A DNA stretch of 64,000 nucleotides. Source: Azolla caroliniana (taxonomy: Eukaryota; Polypodiophyta). Shown here one piece after another: positions 48,001-61,800 of this stretch; the first letter of the stretch is position 1; each line of letters begins with the position of its first letter. A model generated the notes under the pieces. The model made no database searches, was not told where the DNA came from, and saw nothing but the letters and a program-made list of their open reading frames with translations. The DNA is taken from the NCBI GenBank assembly GCA_043228905.1, contig JBHGNT010000015.1, positions 19,592,001 to 19,656,000 of the forward strand. Direction: 5' to 3'. The translations under genes and the position numbers were made by a program.

Positions 48001-51000
48001 GTTATCAATTGATAAATTTTGATTACACATGATGTTTTGGGGATCATCACAATGATATGGTTTCAGGAACATTTTCCAGCTTATATGGCATGTCTGGAGA
48101 ATACACTGCATAGTTCATGAAAAGATCCATATATATTTATGCCTGAGATGTTTGTTAGGCAAGCAACATATTCTTGTCTTATGAGGTTACTCTGGCTCTT
48201 TTAATTCATTGAAAATCTATTGTTTTCATTATGTCAGAGGAAGTTAAGCAACGCTGTGCCTATCTTGAAGACGAATTCACGGATATCCTGGAAACATGTC
48301 AAAAGAAGCTCAAGGTGAAATTTTTAAGTGACTAGATTTCTAGTTTGCAGAGTCAGCAGTTGTTAATAACGTGTTTTCTTATTTTGAGCAGGATATTCCA
48401 CAAGATTTGTTCACTGTTGAATCATTTAAAAATGCCTTTTCAGTGATTGTATCAAGAGCCATATATTTGCCATCTGCAGAACTTCATGCCTTGGTATCTC
48501 CACATTTCATTTCTTTCAATTTGTTTTTAAAAATCATGGAGTTCTTATATATGAAATCCCATCTCTAGTTGGTCTTCATTATGGTTTTGAAGTTTTACTA
48601 CAGGAGAATGTTTTGATCTTGTTGACACTTGAGACTTTTGTACAAAATAAATCTGTGCAGGAAACAGATGTGAAAAAACGTGTACTGAACTAATGATGAA
48701 ATCTCAATGTGGCTGGAATAGTTGAGTGAATTCACATTGAAGCAGATTGCATGGTTACATTTCAAACCTATGGCATAAGACTGTCAGATTTTTCAGATGT
48801 GCTACTGCTGTTGTAATAAGAGGTGCCTTCTAGTCCCAATCCAGAAACAAAAAAAGATTTAATTAGTTCACGTTGTTCAAAATATGAACATGAAAATTCT
48901 CAATGACAGCGTGTTCATAACCAATTAGCCCAATCTTGCACCCCATCTAGTATTTCCATCATTACTTGACAGTAGGTGTTAAATGTACGCTTTCCCATGG
49001 AAGGTTCTAGAAATCTACAGTTCCAGGATAACCTCAAAATGCTTTGAAAACATGTCCAACTTAGTCATCTTGCTCTTAGCAGCAGAGAAATTTGATGCAA
49101 CAAGACTATCTACAGCCCTTAAATGCTCTAATATAGGTTATTGTCAACGCCATTTCACTTGTCCTTTGATTCATGCACATTCGAAATTTCATACACACAT
49201 TAAGGAAATCCCTGTCAATATTGTCCAATTACTCTTTGCGATAAAATTGGAAGAAATGAAACATGCTGAGAATCGAGGTGAGAAACCAGAGAATGAGAAA
49301 TTTCAACTTGTAATGTGCTGAAAATAACTTTCAGCCAGACATGACACATTACTTGCCCTACCATCCCATGCTCATAACCAAGAAAATCAACATTAGAATC
49401 CCAAAAACCCGACTCCGAAGAGCCTTCAACTCTGCAGAGTCTTCGGCTCCAACGAGCTATCGACTCTAGTGAGCCTTCGAGTCACCTAATGTCCGCACCT
49501 TCCTAGTCCTTGTGTCCTCCTTGGTTCAAGTCCCTGGTGGTCCTGTTCAGATTTCACATGCATTTGAGTAACATCGTGACAATGTGTAAAATACATTAAA
49601 TACTTCTTAAAATATAATGTTTTTAAAAAGAAAATTATTTTGAGTGTGTTGAATACTTCGAACGTGTATTATAAAATGTACTATAAAGAAAATATTATAA
49701 AATGGAAGATCTAAAATGTAGACTCCTTCAGAGTATTCTAAACATAGAATACACGTTTTTTAACAACTATGCATGAAACAACGTTAGCAGGACACTAAAA
49801 GGTACACAATCTTACTATTTTCTGCTGAACCTAGTTGTTGCCTTATCTTTTATATGTTTAAACCTTTTTTAGTTGAACTCATCTTATGACATACTTATTA
49901 TCCTTTGTTTGTATCATTGTAGATATTTATTTGCATTTTGCATTAGTGAAGATCTTCCCTCTATATCATTGAAATCACTTCAAGGGGATTTAATGATATG
50001 GATTCTGTTTGGCAGGTTCCCTTTGGAGATGCTGTGAACATTAGTGGTGAAAGTGATACTTTGTTTGAATACAGTGTTGACCAGCAAGCGGTAACATTTT
50101 CTCTCTTTCATTTTATTATAACATTTTCTCTCATTCATTTTATTATAACGTTTTCTCTCTTTCATTTTATTAATGAGCTTTGAAGATTGAGAATATTCTG
50201 AGGAATATGTTTGAAACTTATTTTTGCTATGATCTTTTTCCAGTGTTCATACAAAGCTTGGTTACAATTTATCATAGGATATGTCTTCATGACTTAAATG
50301 AAGCTTAAATGGCCTAAATGGCTTATAGGGTCATTTGACATTATAAATTAATATAAAATTATAAATGGTAGCCTAACAACATTTTTTCACGCTATGTGCA
50401 GGCTTGAAGGAAGTCATATGTTTAAATGCTAGTTAAAAAGTATGAATACTTGTGTCCTCCTTGTTTTGTTTTGATTAGAGATTTCTGACTCATCATAAAA
50501 CATGGAGCTGAACACAGAAGTCCCTACACCCAAGTGTCTATCTTCCCAATGTAATGGCCTCAGCTTCAACAAAAGCGCTTCTAGAGGCCAATAAAGAAAA
50601 GAGTGAACAAACTTCATGGACTGAGCAAAACATCATCACTATCATGGAGAAATGTGTGCCTTGCATTGATGTCACATTGTAGTATTACTTGGCCAATTGG
50701 TAGATCCACCATTACAATTGCTAAACATTTGAACATAATTTAATATCACATCTCAGCCACATGATTTTACTTTTGTGATCCAATCTTCTCTAAACGCATT
50801 GATATTATTGTCTAGCACATTGGAGAAGAGATTTACATATTGTAGAAATGTTACCTTGTGTGCATGTTATGTTCTTAGTTTTCAAGCAATTCATGAATGA
50901 TGCCTTGACAAGTTATGGCTTAAGTCAGCCTGTACATTAAAACAATCAATGTTGAAACTTTATTTGCCATTTAGTTACTAGTTATTTGTTTGACAAAACC

Positions 51001-54000
51001 TCGTAGCAAGAAAGTGTGCATGAATTGTTGAAACCCAGGGATTCAACATGCACAGGAGGTAACATTTCTGTGATGATGTATTTTGCAAAAGAGCTATGAA
51101 ATTTGTTCTCCAATGTGCAAGGTAATAATAATAGCTTAGATGTGTCTAGAGGAGATTGGATCACAGAACTAGAGTCCTATGCTTACGTTACTTGTGGAAT
51201 TTTTGCTTGTCCAAGTAATACTACAATGTGAACAGTGGTGTGAAACATCTTTCTCCTTGACAGTGATGATGTATTTTGCGAAAGAGCTATGAAATTTGTT
51301 CTCCAATGTGCAAGATAATAATAATAGCTTAGATGTGTCTAGAGGAGATTGGATCACAGAACTAGAGTCCTATGGTTACGTTACTTGTGGAATTTTTGCT
51401 TGGTCCATGAACTGTGCTGTCTCTTTTTTTATTGACCTCTAGAATTGTTTTTGTAGAAGTCGAGGACATTGAGTTGGGCAAAGATAGAGAGTTAGGCGTA
51501 GGGGTTTCCATGCTGAACTCCATGTTTTATGATGAATCAAAAATCTGTATTGCAAAAAATGAATTCATTATTACTAGTAGATCCTCAACACTAATCAAAA
51601 CAGTCTAGGGAAAACACATGTATTCGTACCTTTTAACTAACTTTTATAGAAGTGACTTCCTTTTTACCTACACAAAGACTGAGATAACTTAAAGAGAGGT
51701 TTTATGGTTTATGATTTTATATTAATTTATAACGTCAAACAATACTATAAGCCATTTAAGTGGTGATTTCAAACTTTATAAATTGTGAAATATTAAACCA
51801 ATACAATTTCGAACTGAACTGCTATCCCTCAAGCTAAACAAAACCCAAACGGAATCGTTGACCCATTTTGGATCTTGGAACAAACTGAACTAAAGCATTA
51901 AACCATGGTTTTATGGTTTCAATGTTTTGGCTCAAACCAAACTGTTGCCTATTTCTTGTCATACATATAGTTTTGTAATATAGTTTCCATATCCCAAATC
52001 TCAGTTCTTGGTATACATTGTTTATTTTTTTTTCTAGGTGGTGTTGAGTTTGGAGAAAAACCATAGGCAGGGAGAACAGGTGCTTGTGACTTATGGGCAA
52101 AATCGACCAAATTCTGACTTATTAATCAGGTTTTCCATAATAGTCCTGTATTGGGATTCATGAATCATAGAACATAGTTAATTTTATGATTAAGGATGAA
52201 GTTAATGTTCAGTGTAATCTTATCTGTTCAGAGTTTTTAATTTATTGTGATTATTGTTCCGCTCTCTGTATGGGGACAACATGTATTTGTTTTACTAGCT
52301 ATCTTCTACATATATTTGCTTTACATATAAATATGGAGTTTATAATCGAAGTTAAAGAAAACCTTTATGCTTTTTATTGTTTCAGCTATGGTATCGTGGA
52401 CGAGAACAACACAAATGATTTTCTTTCGATAGAGGTTAATGAAATCTTCCTATCTTATAGAGAAAGGCAATTATACTTGCATCTTCATAATGATACGAAT
52501 TCCACATCTTCGTAAAATTCCACAGGTTGGACTGGTACAGGGTGATCCCTTGCGATCACTGAAGTTACAAATATTACAAGTAGCCAATTTCCAAGATGAG
52601 CAGGAATTCCCTCTTTATCTTGACCGGTTCCCAACCCAGGTGTGTATTGGCCTATATGTTCTCACTCAGTTTCTTTCGTGTATGTGTAGTGCATATGTTG
52701 AAGGAAACATTGCATTCTTTAATGTTAATATAAGAAATATTAAACAGAATTGCAAACGTTTCAGCAAAATTGTCTTGCGCTAACACAAAATGACAAATAT
52801 TACAGCTGGTGTCTATTTATCTCATGGGTGGAATGATAAGGGTTACATGGGACAAGTTTGCACAAGTCAGAATAATCATTGATGTGGAATTTTATATCGC
52901 TTAATAGGTCCTTTTGCATATGATTTTTTTCTCACATTTTATGTACATTTGTACCGTGATTTATTATGACCTTTTTAATAATGAAAAATCCAAATACTGA
53001 AATAAATTTGACAGTCATATTTTTAAAAGAAATAAATGCTTTGGGTAAATATAGGGCCATAGATTGACATATTCGCATTCGTTGGGTTTCCCATTCGAAT
53101 GCAAACGAATACGAATACGAATGGGTAGTCAAGTATTCGTTAACCCCCCCCCCCCCCCCAAAATAAAACAAAAAAAAACTTTTTTTTAAAAAAGGTCCTA
53201 AGATAAAAAGAAAGGAACTTAACAATAAATAGGGATAATAAAAGAGGGACTTTGGGGACTTTACACTACTAAAATTTTATAATAAATGTATAACTTATAA
53301 GTATTTTTTTAAATTATTAATAAATAAAAAAAATAAAATAAAGGCTCATTAATTTCTCACTTTTTATTTCCTCAAAATTTATGGATATTTTTATCGTGAC
53401 ATTAAAAATACTTTAAACTAATCATATCTTCAAAGTTCATACTAATTAGTAATCATATTTGTATAATAGTATAAAAATATTCGTTTTAAAAAAATTAATT
53501 AATTAAAATAAGTTTCATAAACTCTCTTGACACTATAATCTATAAATGAATAATTGTTTTTTTGGTGAAATATATTTATTTAAATAAATAAATAATTTTT
53601 TATATTTATTTTACAAAACGAATGGTTTTTTAATATTCTTGGGGCCATTTTGTATTCTCGAATATGGAGAATATTGCGCATGGAGAATATCACGAATATC
53701 ACGCATGTGTCAATCTATGTATAGGGCATACAAGTTTGTTCAGACACTTAATAGATTTTTGAAAGACTTTTTCCAGCATTTAAATTTCCTCATTCTCTCA
53801 AAAATTTTCTATGAATTCTGTGCAACCTTTTTTCAGTTTCCATTTCTAGTACAAGGAGCTCTTATGCATATACCACTCTTAGGAATATGATATTTGTCCA
53901 GTCTTAGTTTATGAACATGTGAAATTTATGCTACATGTATTTGGTATTCCTATGATTCGATATTGTTTCTTTGTTATGTCCGGATTCAGACTGCATTCGT

Positions 54001-57000
54001 TTTCTATTTTGTTCTCATATATCCATGTATTAAATATATGGGCGAATTGTATATCAACACAAACCTATCCCTTGTCTTTGCAGTTGTTGTCATACATGAG
54101 GCTAGCGCGGCTGCAGGATTCAGGCTTAATTGCAAAGATCTCATTTGATAGGGATATTATTGTAAACGAGGTATACAAATGATCCTAACTATCAAAATCT
54201 GGATATTATCATAAGTCAGGTATACAAAATTTAGTTATATAAAGCTATCTAAATTTTATTCTTCTATCCTTCAAAGAGATGACTTCATACATGTATGCAT
54301 GCCTTGAAACATTGATCATAATATTGAGCCAATGAATTCTCATGGAAGATATATAAATGTCTTTCAAGAGGCTAAATGACCTATCAGGTCTAACAAGAGA
54401 TTGAAATGGTGTCTCATCTTTGAGAACTATAGGTTAAAAGAAATATAACTAAATTAGTGGAACTGCCTAAGTTACTAGAGAATCTTGGTAGCGAAGCACC
54501 TAATATTTTGAACTTAGATAGATTGAAACTTCGGCCTTGAAATATTTCTAATATGGGCCAATCCAAGATGGAGATATCTCTGATGTGAGAGAACCACCTT
54601 TGAGATTGAGTGATAATGGCCTTTATCTGTGGATAACAAGTGTGATGGGGTTGTGATCTAGACAGCCTGGTGTACTTGCATGAAAAATAGTTAATGTTGA
54701 ACCTATTGTAACCCCTCTCAACAGATGTGGTCAAGACCCTAGCATGAGAAGAAGTGATGGAGATAAAGAAAGTTGTGGTGGTTTTTTGTTCATGGACTAT
54801 TGTAGTTTTATCGTCTTCCTACAACTTCTCTCAATGTCTCTTTTCTAGAAAGAATGGTCCCAAGCATTGTTGGTCTTTGAGTTCCATTACTTGTGAGAGG
54901 CATTAGTATATCCCTCTTATTCCATGAAAAAACATCACAATGGCAAACATGGTGTTCCCCTGATTCCACACCCCAATGGCACCATTGGTAGGTCCATTAA
55001 TCCATATATTTTCATGCATATCTACCTATCTCAATCTCTAATGTTAAAAGGTCCTGAGCTGCCTTATCACACTCTAGAGCACATGTGATAGATGTGTATC
55101 CATATCAAGTGCCTGATGACAAATCCATCTTTCAATGTGTGTAAAAAGACTGCTTTATATTGCCATCTTGTAACCAAGAGCCATTGTGGGGCTGGTCCAT
55201 GTTCTTTCATTGTCCAATCTAACTATGGATGAATCTTGTTAAAATCTGGTATTATGGATTGATCTATCTCTCTGGGTTTCTAGAAATTCATCTTGATTCG
55301 AAATCTTGCAAAAAAAGCTGTGATGAATTTCATTAAAAATGTGGTGATGTAGGGTGTAGTGCATTTAACATTTGTGCCATGTGATTGGAACCATTCTTGC
55401 CTTTCAGTGTACCAACAATGTCTACTTTTGTATTGGGCCAGCTGTTTTGATAACAAAACTGCCAATCTTGAGTGTTTTTGTTTCTGGAGCTCCCAAATCC
55501 ACTGGATACTGGTGACTGATCAGAATAGTGCTTTGGTTACTATTGGGGCTGCTCCCATCTCTCCGTGGATTATATCATGGGGAACTGATGCTTTGCTTCT
55601 TATCATGCAGGTAATCAATCTGCTGAGTTATTGACTGTGTGTCCTGTAATGATTAGGTATCATGTGTTCTACTCTCTTGAAGATTGATAGAATGGAATGT
55701 TCTATCCACCTAGTAAGGAAACCTTGCTGCATAGTTCTATTAAAGATGTGTGCAAGAAGTGGAACTAAGGTGTCACGGTGTAGATAAAGTGCTCAGGACC
55801 AATAAATCTTAATCTTGGGCCTTTTCAAATTGTAACTGATGATTGGCATTTCTCAGTGTTTGTGGAGTAAAAAAAGGTGTATTTACGTGGGCGTGAGCTT
55901 GTGGGTTGGGGGAGGGCTGCTTGGAAATGCAAGCCCTCACTGAGGTGAAGTGTGCTGGTTTGCCTCACATTAAACAATTTCCATGCTCTATTACTTTCTT
56001 TTCTGAGGAACATGTACTTGCTTCAAATTTGGAAAAATATGATATCTTCTTCCTCACAAAGTGTTGGAAGGGTGCTATGTGTATGCATGTTTTTGTACAG
56101 AAAGCTAGACCTGTTTGAGTAAAGTTTTGCATATCCTACATGCATGAAGTGTATGGCAAAATCTATGCTGCTTGATATGGACTTCCAAGTGTAGTGAATG
56201 TTTATGCTCTTATATTTTTAGTTTTAAACTTTGGTTATTGATTTGTTTCTTTTATTGTGCTTCTTTCTTCTCTCTCATTCATTGAATAGCAATTCCTTTT
56301 ATAGGCCAGTACATGCATACATTTCCATTATGAGATTTTCAGAAGGTATTCTCAACACTCTTTAACAGAAATCAGGATATTTTTTCTTGATGCAGGCGAA
56401 TGAATATGAAGTTCTTACACTGCTTCTGGCTGAATGTCGCAACCGTCTCTCAAATTTTGACAGAAGTCTAGATGATGAATTACAATTAGTTAATAGCAAG
56501 GTAAGGAAGTTTTTTGAGAGTTATGATTACATATGAATTTTAAGTCATGAAGATAATCAATGAAAGGTTTGAGTTTATCGTTTATAGGATATATCAGCCA
56601 AAGAGAAGCTAATGAACTAAAGGTTTGAGCTCATCTTTTGTAGGATATATCAGCCAAGGAGAAGGTAGCAGCGAAACTACGATGCTGTGAACAAAAAATA
56701 TTGACTAATACAATGGCTGCTCTCCGAACACGGCTTGGCCCAATTAGAGGTGTTCCAACTAAAAGTGGTATGAAGGTAAACAAGTCATTATGAACAACCT
56801 AATGTAAATAAACCTAGGATAAGGTATGATCATTAACAAATATGAAACGTTATATCAACGTTTGAGACCAAGTAATTTCCATCTAGCGAGATTTGATATA
56901 TAATGTCTATTCTGAATGTGCTATTTAAACTCTATATGGGATGAAAAGCATCTGCTTGAGATGAAATTTTCTTCTTCGTTACTTATTTGCTAATAGATAT

Positions 57001-57299
57001 GTACCATATATATTATGCTTGGTCAAAGTTGAGGCTCTTAATCATATATATAATTAAGACTAAACACATAACTATACCTGGAGCATATTTAGGTAATTTC
57101 CTCTGATTTGATTATCTTTTCATCGTGTTATTTCGTAAGCAACTAGCCCATGATCTCTTGCGAGACACATGCTATTGATTTTTATTTTCAGGACCGTAAT
57201 TCAGACATCAAGGACATGTTTGGGCTTATGGAGCAAGTTGCCTCAGCTCCACAAAACTTTCTCTCAAATCTCATGAAAGGCAATGATAAAAAATTATGA
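45044..57299 (+). CDS. Rubisco-LSMT-family SET-domain protein, probably chloroplast
   Basis: This is a probable protein-lysine methyltransferase of the plant Rubisco large subunit methyltransferase family. Exons: 45044-45367, 46306-46368, 47046-47136, 47553-47720, 48238-48314, 48392-48493, 50016-50090, 52038-52129, 52386-52434, 52526-52639, 54084-54170, 56396-56500, 56644-56775, 57192-57299. They sum to 1587 nt, 528 aa, with consistent phases. The first ~75 residues are Ser/Pro/His/Arg-rich, like a plastid transit peptide. The split SET domain runs from REFTSWLKKQGFPEQ to YGIVDENNTND. The substrate-binding domain follows (QLLSYMRLARLQDSG, ANEYEVLTLLLAECRNRL). Typical RLSMTs have a conserved NHS in the SET core; here the aligned position reads VPFGDAVNISGE, so the His is missing. 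Introns 6, 7, 10 and 11 are long and carry repeats. Confidence 0.88.
50092..50172. repeat. 27-bp repeat, three copies, in SET gene intron 7
   Basis: TAACATTTTCTCTCTTTCAT followed by TTTATTA occurs three times with few changes, starting two bases after the exon 7 donor. The tract is pyrimidine-rich. Confidence 0.85.
50430..51610. repeat. Inverted and tandem repeats in SET gene intron 7
   Basis: The segment near 50465-50620 is repeated in inverted orientation near 51430-51560; both contain TCCATGTTTTATGATGA in opposite directions. Between them a ~190-bp direct duplication starts at about 51075 and 51266 (shared GAGCTATGAAATTTGTTCTC and GATGTGTCTAGAGGAGATTG). A decayed transposon is likely but the family was not recognised. 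Confidence 0.7.
53058..53719. mobile_element. Non-autonomous hAT-like element in SET gene intron 10
   Basis: The 662-bp element has a perfect 12-bp terminal inverted repeat, CATAGATTGACA (53058-53069) and its complement TGTCAATCTATG (53708-53719). It is flanked by a perfect 8-bp target-site duplication TATAGGGC (53050-53057 and 53720-53727). An 8-bp duplication is characteristic of the hAT superfamily. The interior is very AT-rich, has a C-run near 53145-53159 and ATTCG-rich subterminal repeats, and encodes no transposase. Confidence 0.9.
54440..55000 (+). repeat. Dispersed repeat copy A (SET gene intron 11)
   Basis: About 560 bp that is clearly related to 63205-63790 in the TTC38-like gene, in the same orientation. 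Shared strings include GGGCCAATCCAAGATGGA-like sequence and GATAACAAG.GTGATGGGG. It is probably a copy of an interspersed transposon; type unresolved. Confidence 0.65.
55001..56395. other. Rest of SET gene intron 11
   Basis: No gene was recognised. The open frame 55359-55634 contains VPCDWNHSCLSVYQQCLLLY without a known domain. The sequence may be the remainder of the repeat starting at 54440. Confidence 0.4.
56584..56667 (+). repeat. Duplicated splice acceptor before SET gene exon 13
   Basis: The sequence TAGGATATATCAGCCAA(A/G)GAGAAG occurs at about 56586 and again at the true exon 13 boundary (exon starts 56644). Nearby AAAGGTTTGAG also repeats. If the upstream AG were used, the frame would read DISAKEKLMN and then stop. 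Confidence 0.85.
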
Positions 57300-58894
57300 A
57301 GAAATGATTGCACCAAATGTCTGAACTCGAAAATTTCTTGCACCTATGGTAGATCCATGTAAAATGTAAATAGAGGAAATATTTTGTACAACAATTTAGA
57401 CTATGATTGTAAATTTGCAAAATCACACATGTGATGCAAAATGTCCAATCGATGAACCTCTTGGGTGGAGAGATAATGTCCTTGAGCCTTCTATAAAGTG
57501 TTGCTTTTCATAAAGCAATTTAATTGTTTCCAAGGTTGAAAGTCACTAGCATTTTCCTACGAGTGAAACATCGGTGTGCATAATCTCAAACTCAAAATAT
57601 TATATTTTTAATGTTTTAACACATCATCATTGTCCATGGCCATTGTGTGCGACTTCAACCCACAATGTGAGCCATTCCATCACAACACTACGTTATATAT
57701 TAAAATTAAATATTTTTATTAAAGTAAGCTTGATTGAGGTCTTGTGGTTGTTTGAAGTTTGTTATATGTGGTGTAATGAGATGTTTCCACATTGATACTC
57801 TGTATATTTTGAACACAATCCAATTATATCACGTGTCCAAAGCTTGCTTTGAATATACGAGATAATGAATCCTTTTGACATATCAACCTTGCTAGTAGTA
57901 CAAAAACTATTATGAAAGGATGACAAGGTTTTTGTAATCATTAAACCCAAGAGGAAATTACACAAATTCAATAAACCAATCCTTCTAGTAAAATTTGTAC
58001 ACTTGAGGATCATTCTCCAATCTTATTCAGTTCCATCATGATTTGGATAGGAGAAAAATATCTCCAAAGAATGGGGTAGGGTATTGTGGCAAGTGGATAT
58101 GAATATCGAGGAAGGCCAACAATAAATAAAAGAAATGAAACTCGCATCAAGGGGGGATAGGTCAAGATAAAAAGTAAATACACATGTTGATAGTACTGCA
58201 CAATCAACACATGATGACAAGTGATAGACGGGAAAAGAAAAAGTTGGCACAAAAAAGGTGACGAGACACTGATGTCTTTTTAGTTTTTCGGGGCTTGGGT
58301 TTTCTGGACTTACTATCCACTTACTACCGATTTATAGATTGAGGTGAGAAACTTGAAGTGGGTATATTGTAGCTCTCGCATGCCAGAAGCTCTCCGGCTC
58401 GAAAAGATTGATGCAGTTGTGTGACAAAAAGCTTTACGAATGAAATGCCCACGAACCTTGTGGCACTACTCCAATGGGCTAATTTTAGACTTCCAATAAT
58501 GTGCATTTTTACGTTCGGCTAACAAACTAAAACTACGTTCACATCATGACGGTTTTTTTCGTGGGGGGCTTTTTTGTTTTGTCGGCGTCGCCCTTGAATG
58601 CCTGGCAAGAGAAGTTATTTGATATAAACATCATCATCATCCACTTGGAAAAAATGAACCCAAAAATATTGTGCTGTCTTTTGATTATTTATCATTTGAT
58701 CCAAAGAGCATATTTGGAAAGATAAATAAATTGATTGTTTACTTAAAGCAGGCAGACTTTAGAAAATGGAATGTATGCATATGCATTTAAGGGTGATGTC
58801 TTTTGTTGGATCAATCTGAGAGACTGAAGAGAAGAGAGACACTGAGATTGAAGAACAGAGGACAGGGAACTCTCTGCTTATTTATTGAGCTTTT
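57300..58894. other. Intergenic between SET gene and TTC38-like gene
   Basis: 3' UTR of the SET gene and the promoter region of the TTC38-like gene. No coding similarity or clear repeat was recognised. Confidence 0.5.
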
Positions 58895-61800
58895 ATGGCT
58901 ATCATCGATCCTCCTGGAGAGAAGCTCCTGCCAGGTTGCTCTTCCGACCGCTGGGGATATCAAATCCATACTTCCTCGGATCAATGTATTCAACACATCA
59001 ATTCTCACTACTTGGAGGTCTGCTTCTATTAGATTTCTTAATGTTTGATGATTCGAGGCATGGTGTTTTGCCAATCCTGCCACCTGTCTGTATCAATCTT
59101 CCTGTTTATGCTCAAAAGAAAATAAATATCTGAAGCTAAAATATTTCATAATCCAGAAAGGCAGATATGTAGCTTAAAGGTGTTCCATGAATAACAGAAA
59201 TGGAAATTGTACTAAGCACAAGGCTTATGAAAACCCATTTTCTTAAATCGCGTTTCCTTCATCAGATTAGTTTTTTTTCTAGTGATTGTTCTCTCTGTTT
59301 ATATCTCTCTTTACAGGTTTTATCATATGGAGCTAATCAGAAGATCATCCATAAAGCTGTGGAAGATGACCATAGCTGTGCTCTTGCACTTGCTTTATCT
59401 GCTGTACATTCCTATAAAAGTAATACAAATGATGCCTTGATCCATTTGGCGGAAGCTAAGAGCTATCTGGTAACTAAATCAAGATTTTGGTGCATTCTAA
59501 ATTGCATAATTTATGTTCTCCTTGATGTGAAAGACCTCATTTCAATGAAAGTTGATACTGAAATTATAACTGTGCTTGAGCATCAATGACAGTTGATTGC
59601 TCAGACTTCGTTGTTGGATGATGATTTAATTCGTTGGGTTCCCTCTGCTCTGTTTGCAACTGTTAACTAGTATATATTATAAATAAATAAATAAATATAT
59701 TATTTCGGTTTGTCCACTTTCTTTTCAGCTTATATTTTGAGCCTTATGTTAGGACTTCCATGTGCTAAAATCTGTTGCCTTCACTTCTGTCTGTGGACTT
59801 AAAAAAGGTAGCAATGCTCAATTGTATTGCAGATAGATGCAACCCCTTACGAGAGGAGTATAATAGCCGCTGCGGAGGCATTAATAGAAGGCCAGTGGGA
59901 GGCTGCTATAAGCGCTTATACAAAGGTATTAATAGGCCATTACCCCTTAGCACAAGAATAGTGAATATGTGAAACTCACACATCTTGAATTCAGGTGTTG
60001 GATGAGTTCCCGAAAGATTTGGTTTCCTTGAAAAGGGCTCAGGTGCTTTGCTTCTATAGAGGGAAATCTGATGAATCTTTGAGACTTGCTCAAAAGGTAT
60101 GATGTTTTTGTAAGATATCTTTCTTGTCTTCACCATGATCAAATCCTGAAATCTGGGGGTTTCTGTTGTAACTGGGAATTTTTGCCATCATCATTACTTA
60201 GTTTGTACAACACATCTTTAAATGTGATAGAATGTTTTTTGAATTACTTTTATGATCCTTGACCTACTCTTGTCACTTATAACGGATTAGGATAATGTCG
60301 CTTTCATGCTGCACATGATGAGGTTGTTGATTGTATATTTTATTGAGCTAGTCTCTCTAGAGGTAAATATTGCTCTTTTAGCCTTTGTATTTGTTTGAAT
60401 GTTTTCCACTTTGTTTTCTTTTATTATTATCTTTGCTTTCTGTCCTCTTTTGCATTCCATTTTCCCATCTTTTGGGGGCGTTCTCTTTTCTTTTATATTT
60501 GAAGTTCTTATGTTTTCTTGTTTGCCATCATAATGCTGAGTCTTCCCATCACATCTTGAAATGTAATAGAAAATTGCTCCATTGGTTCTTCTATGAGTCT
60601 ACACCTAGTCTACACCTATGGTGGGGAATTGGTGACAAGTAAGGGCAATGCAACTTTTTCCCTCGATTTGCATCACGATGCTGAAATTCTTGCACCTTCT
60701 TGACCTGCAGACTCTAGAGTTCAAGAACCTGCTGTTAACATTTCTGTTTGTAAACATGCTTCTACTTTATTTGCGTTTATTTAATATTTTTTTGGATTTG
60801 ATTTTATAACTCTCTCTTTTTGTTTTTTTGGGTTTATCTGTAGCGTTATTATTGTAACATTAAAATCTTGGTTTGGATTTGTGAGACTGTGTATATTGTC
60901 TTTGGTCATGTTTTTATGTTCTGTTTAGTCTTTATGTTGTTAATTCTTAGTCTTGGTTTAAATTTATAAACCTTTATATATTATTCTGGACAGGTTCTTC
61001 CAGCTAATAAAGATTCACCTTATATATATGGAATGCTTGCATTTTCCCTTTTGGAAACACGGCGTTTCGATGAAGCAGAAGCAGCAGCCAAAACAGCTCT
61101 TGACATAGAGAGGACTGATCAATGGGCCCAACATGCTGTATGAGAAAAGACTTTCTCTCTTTCGTGTTTTTCTATTATGGCCTGGGTTATATTCAACTGG
61201 TTAACGTTTCCTGTTTTATGCAGCTCTGTCATGTTTACCAATACAGATGCCTTTTTCATGATGCTATTATATTCATGGAGAGGAACAAACTGTTGTGGAA
61301 CAATTGCTGCTCTTTTATGTAACCGTGAGAGGGGCACACTATTCATTACTTCCTCAGTTTGATTTTTTGCTCAAATTTTCCTCATTTTCATTTTAACCGT
61401 TTGATTTTGATATTGGCAATAGGTACAGTCACAATTGGTGGCATCTGGCTCTTTTATACATGGACTGGGGTTGTAGTTATGCATTAAACAAAGTTGTTGA
61501 GATATTTGATATCCATATATGGCCTGCCCGATGCCGGGATCTGGGAGGCTCTGTACAGGTGGTTAGCATAAAACCATTTTGTGCCTTCTTGTAGCTCATT
61601 TTAGTGTCCTGTATTGTGCACCTTAATGGTGATGCGAAACGTTAACTGAAACCAGCAAATTATTGCAGAGGAAACATGGTGAAGAGCCAAAATATAGCTC
61701 TTCAACAGTTTTTTTAGCAATATTTTGCTCATTCTAATACTTATTTCTATCTTGAAGACTTCCTGATCCTCATGTTCACTCTTGCAAGATAATCCAAAGA

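Noticed and set aside
55359-55634. 91-codon open frame in SET gene intron 11
   Set aside because: No recognisable domain; inside an intron with repeat content.
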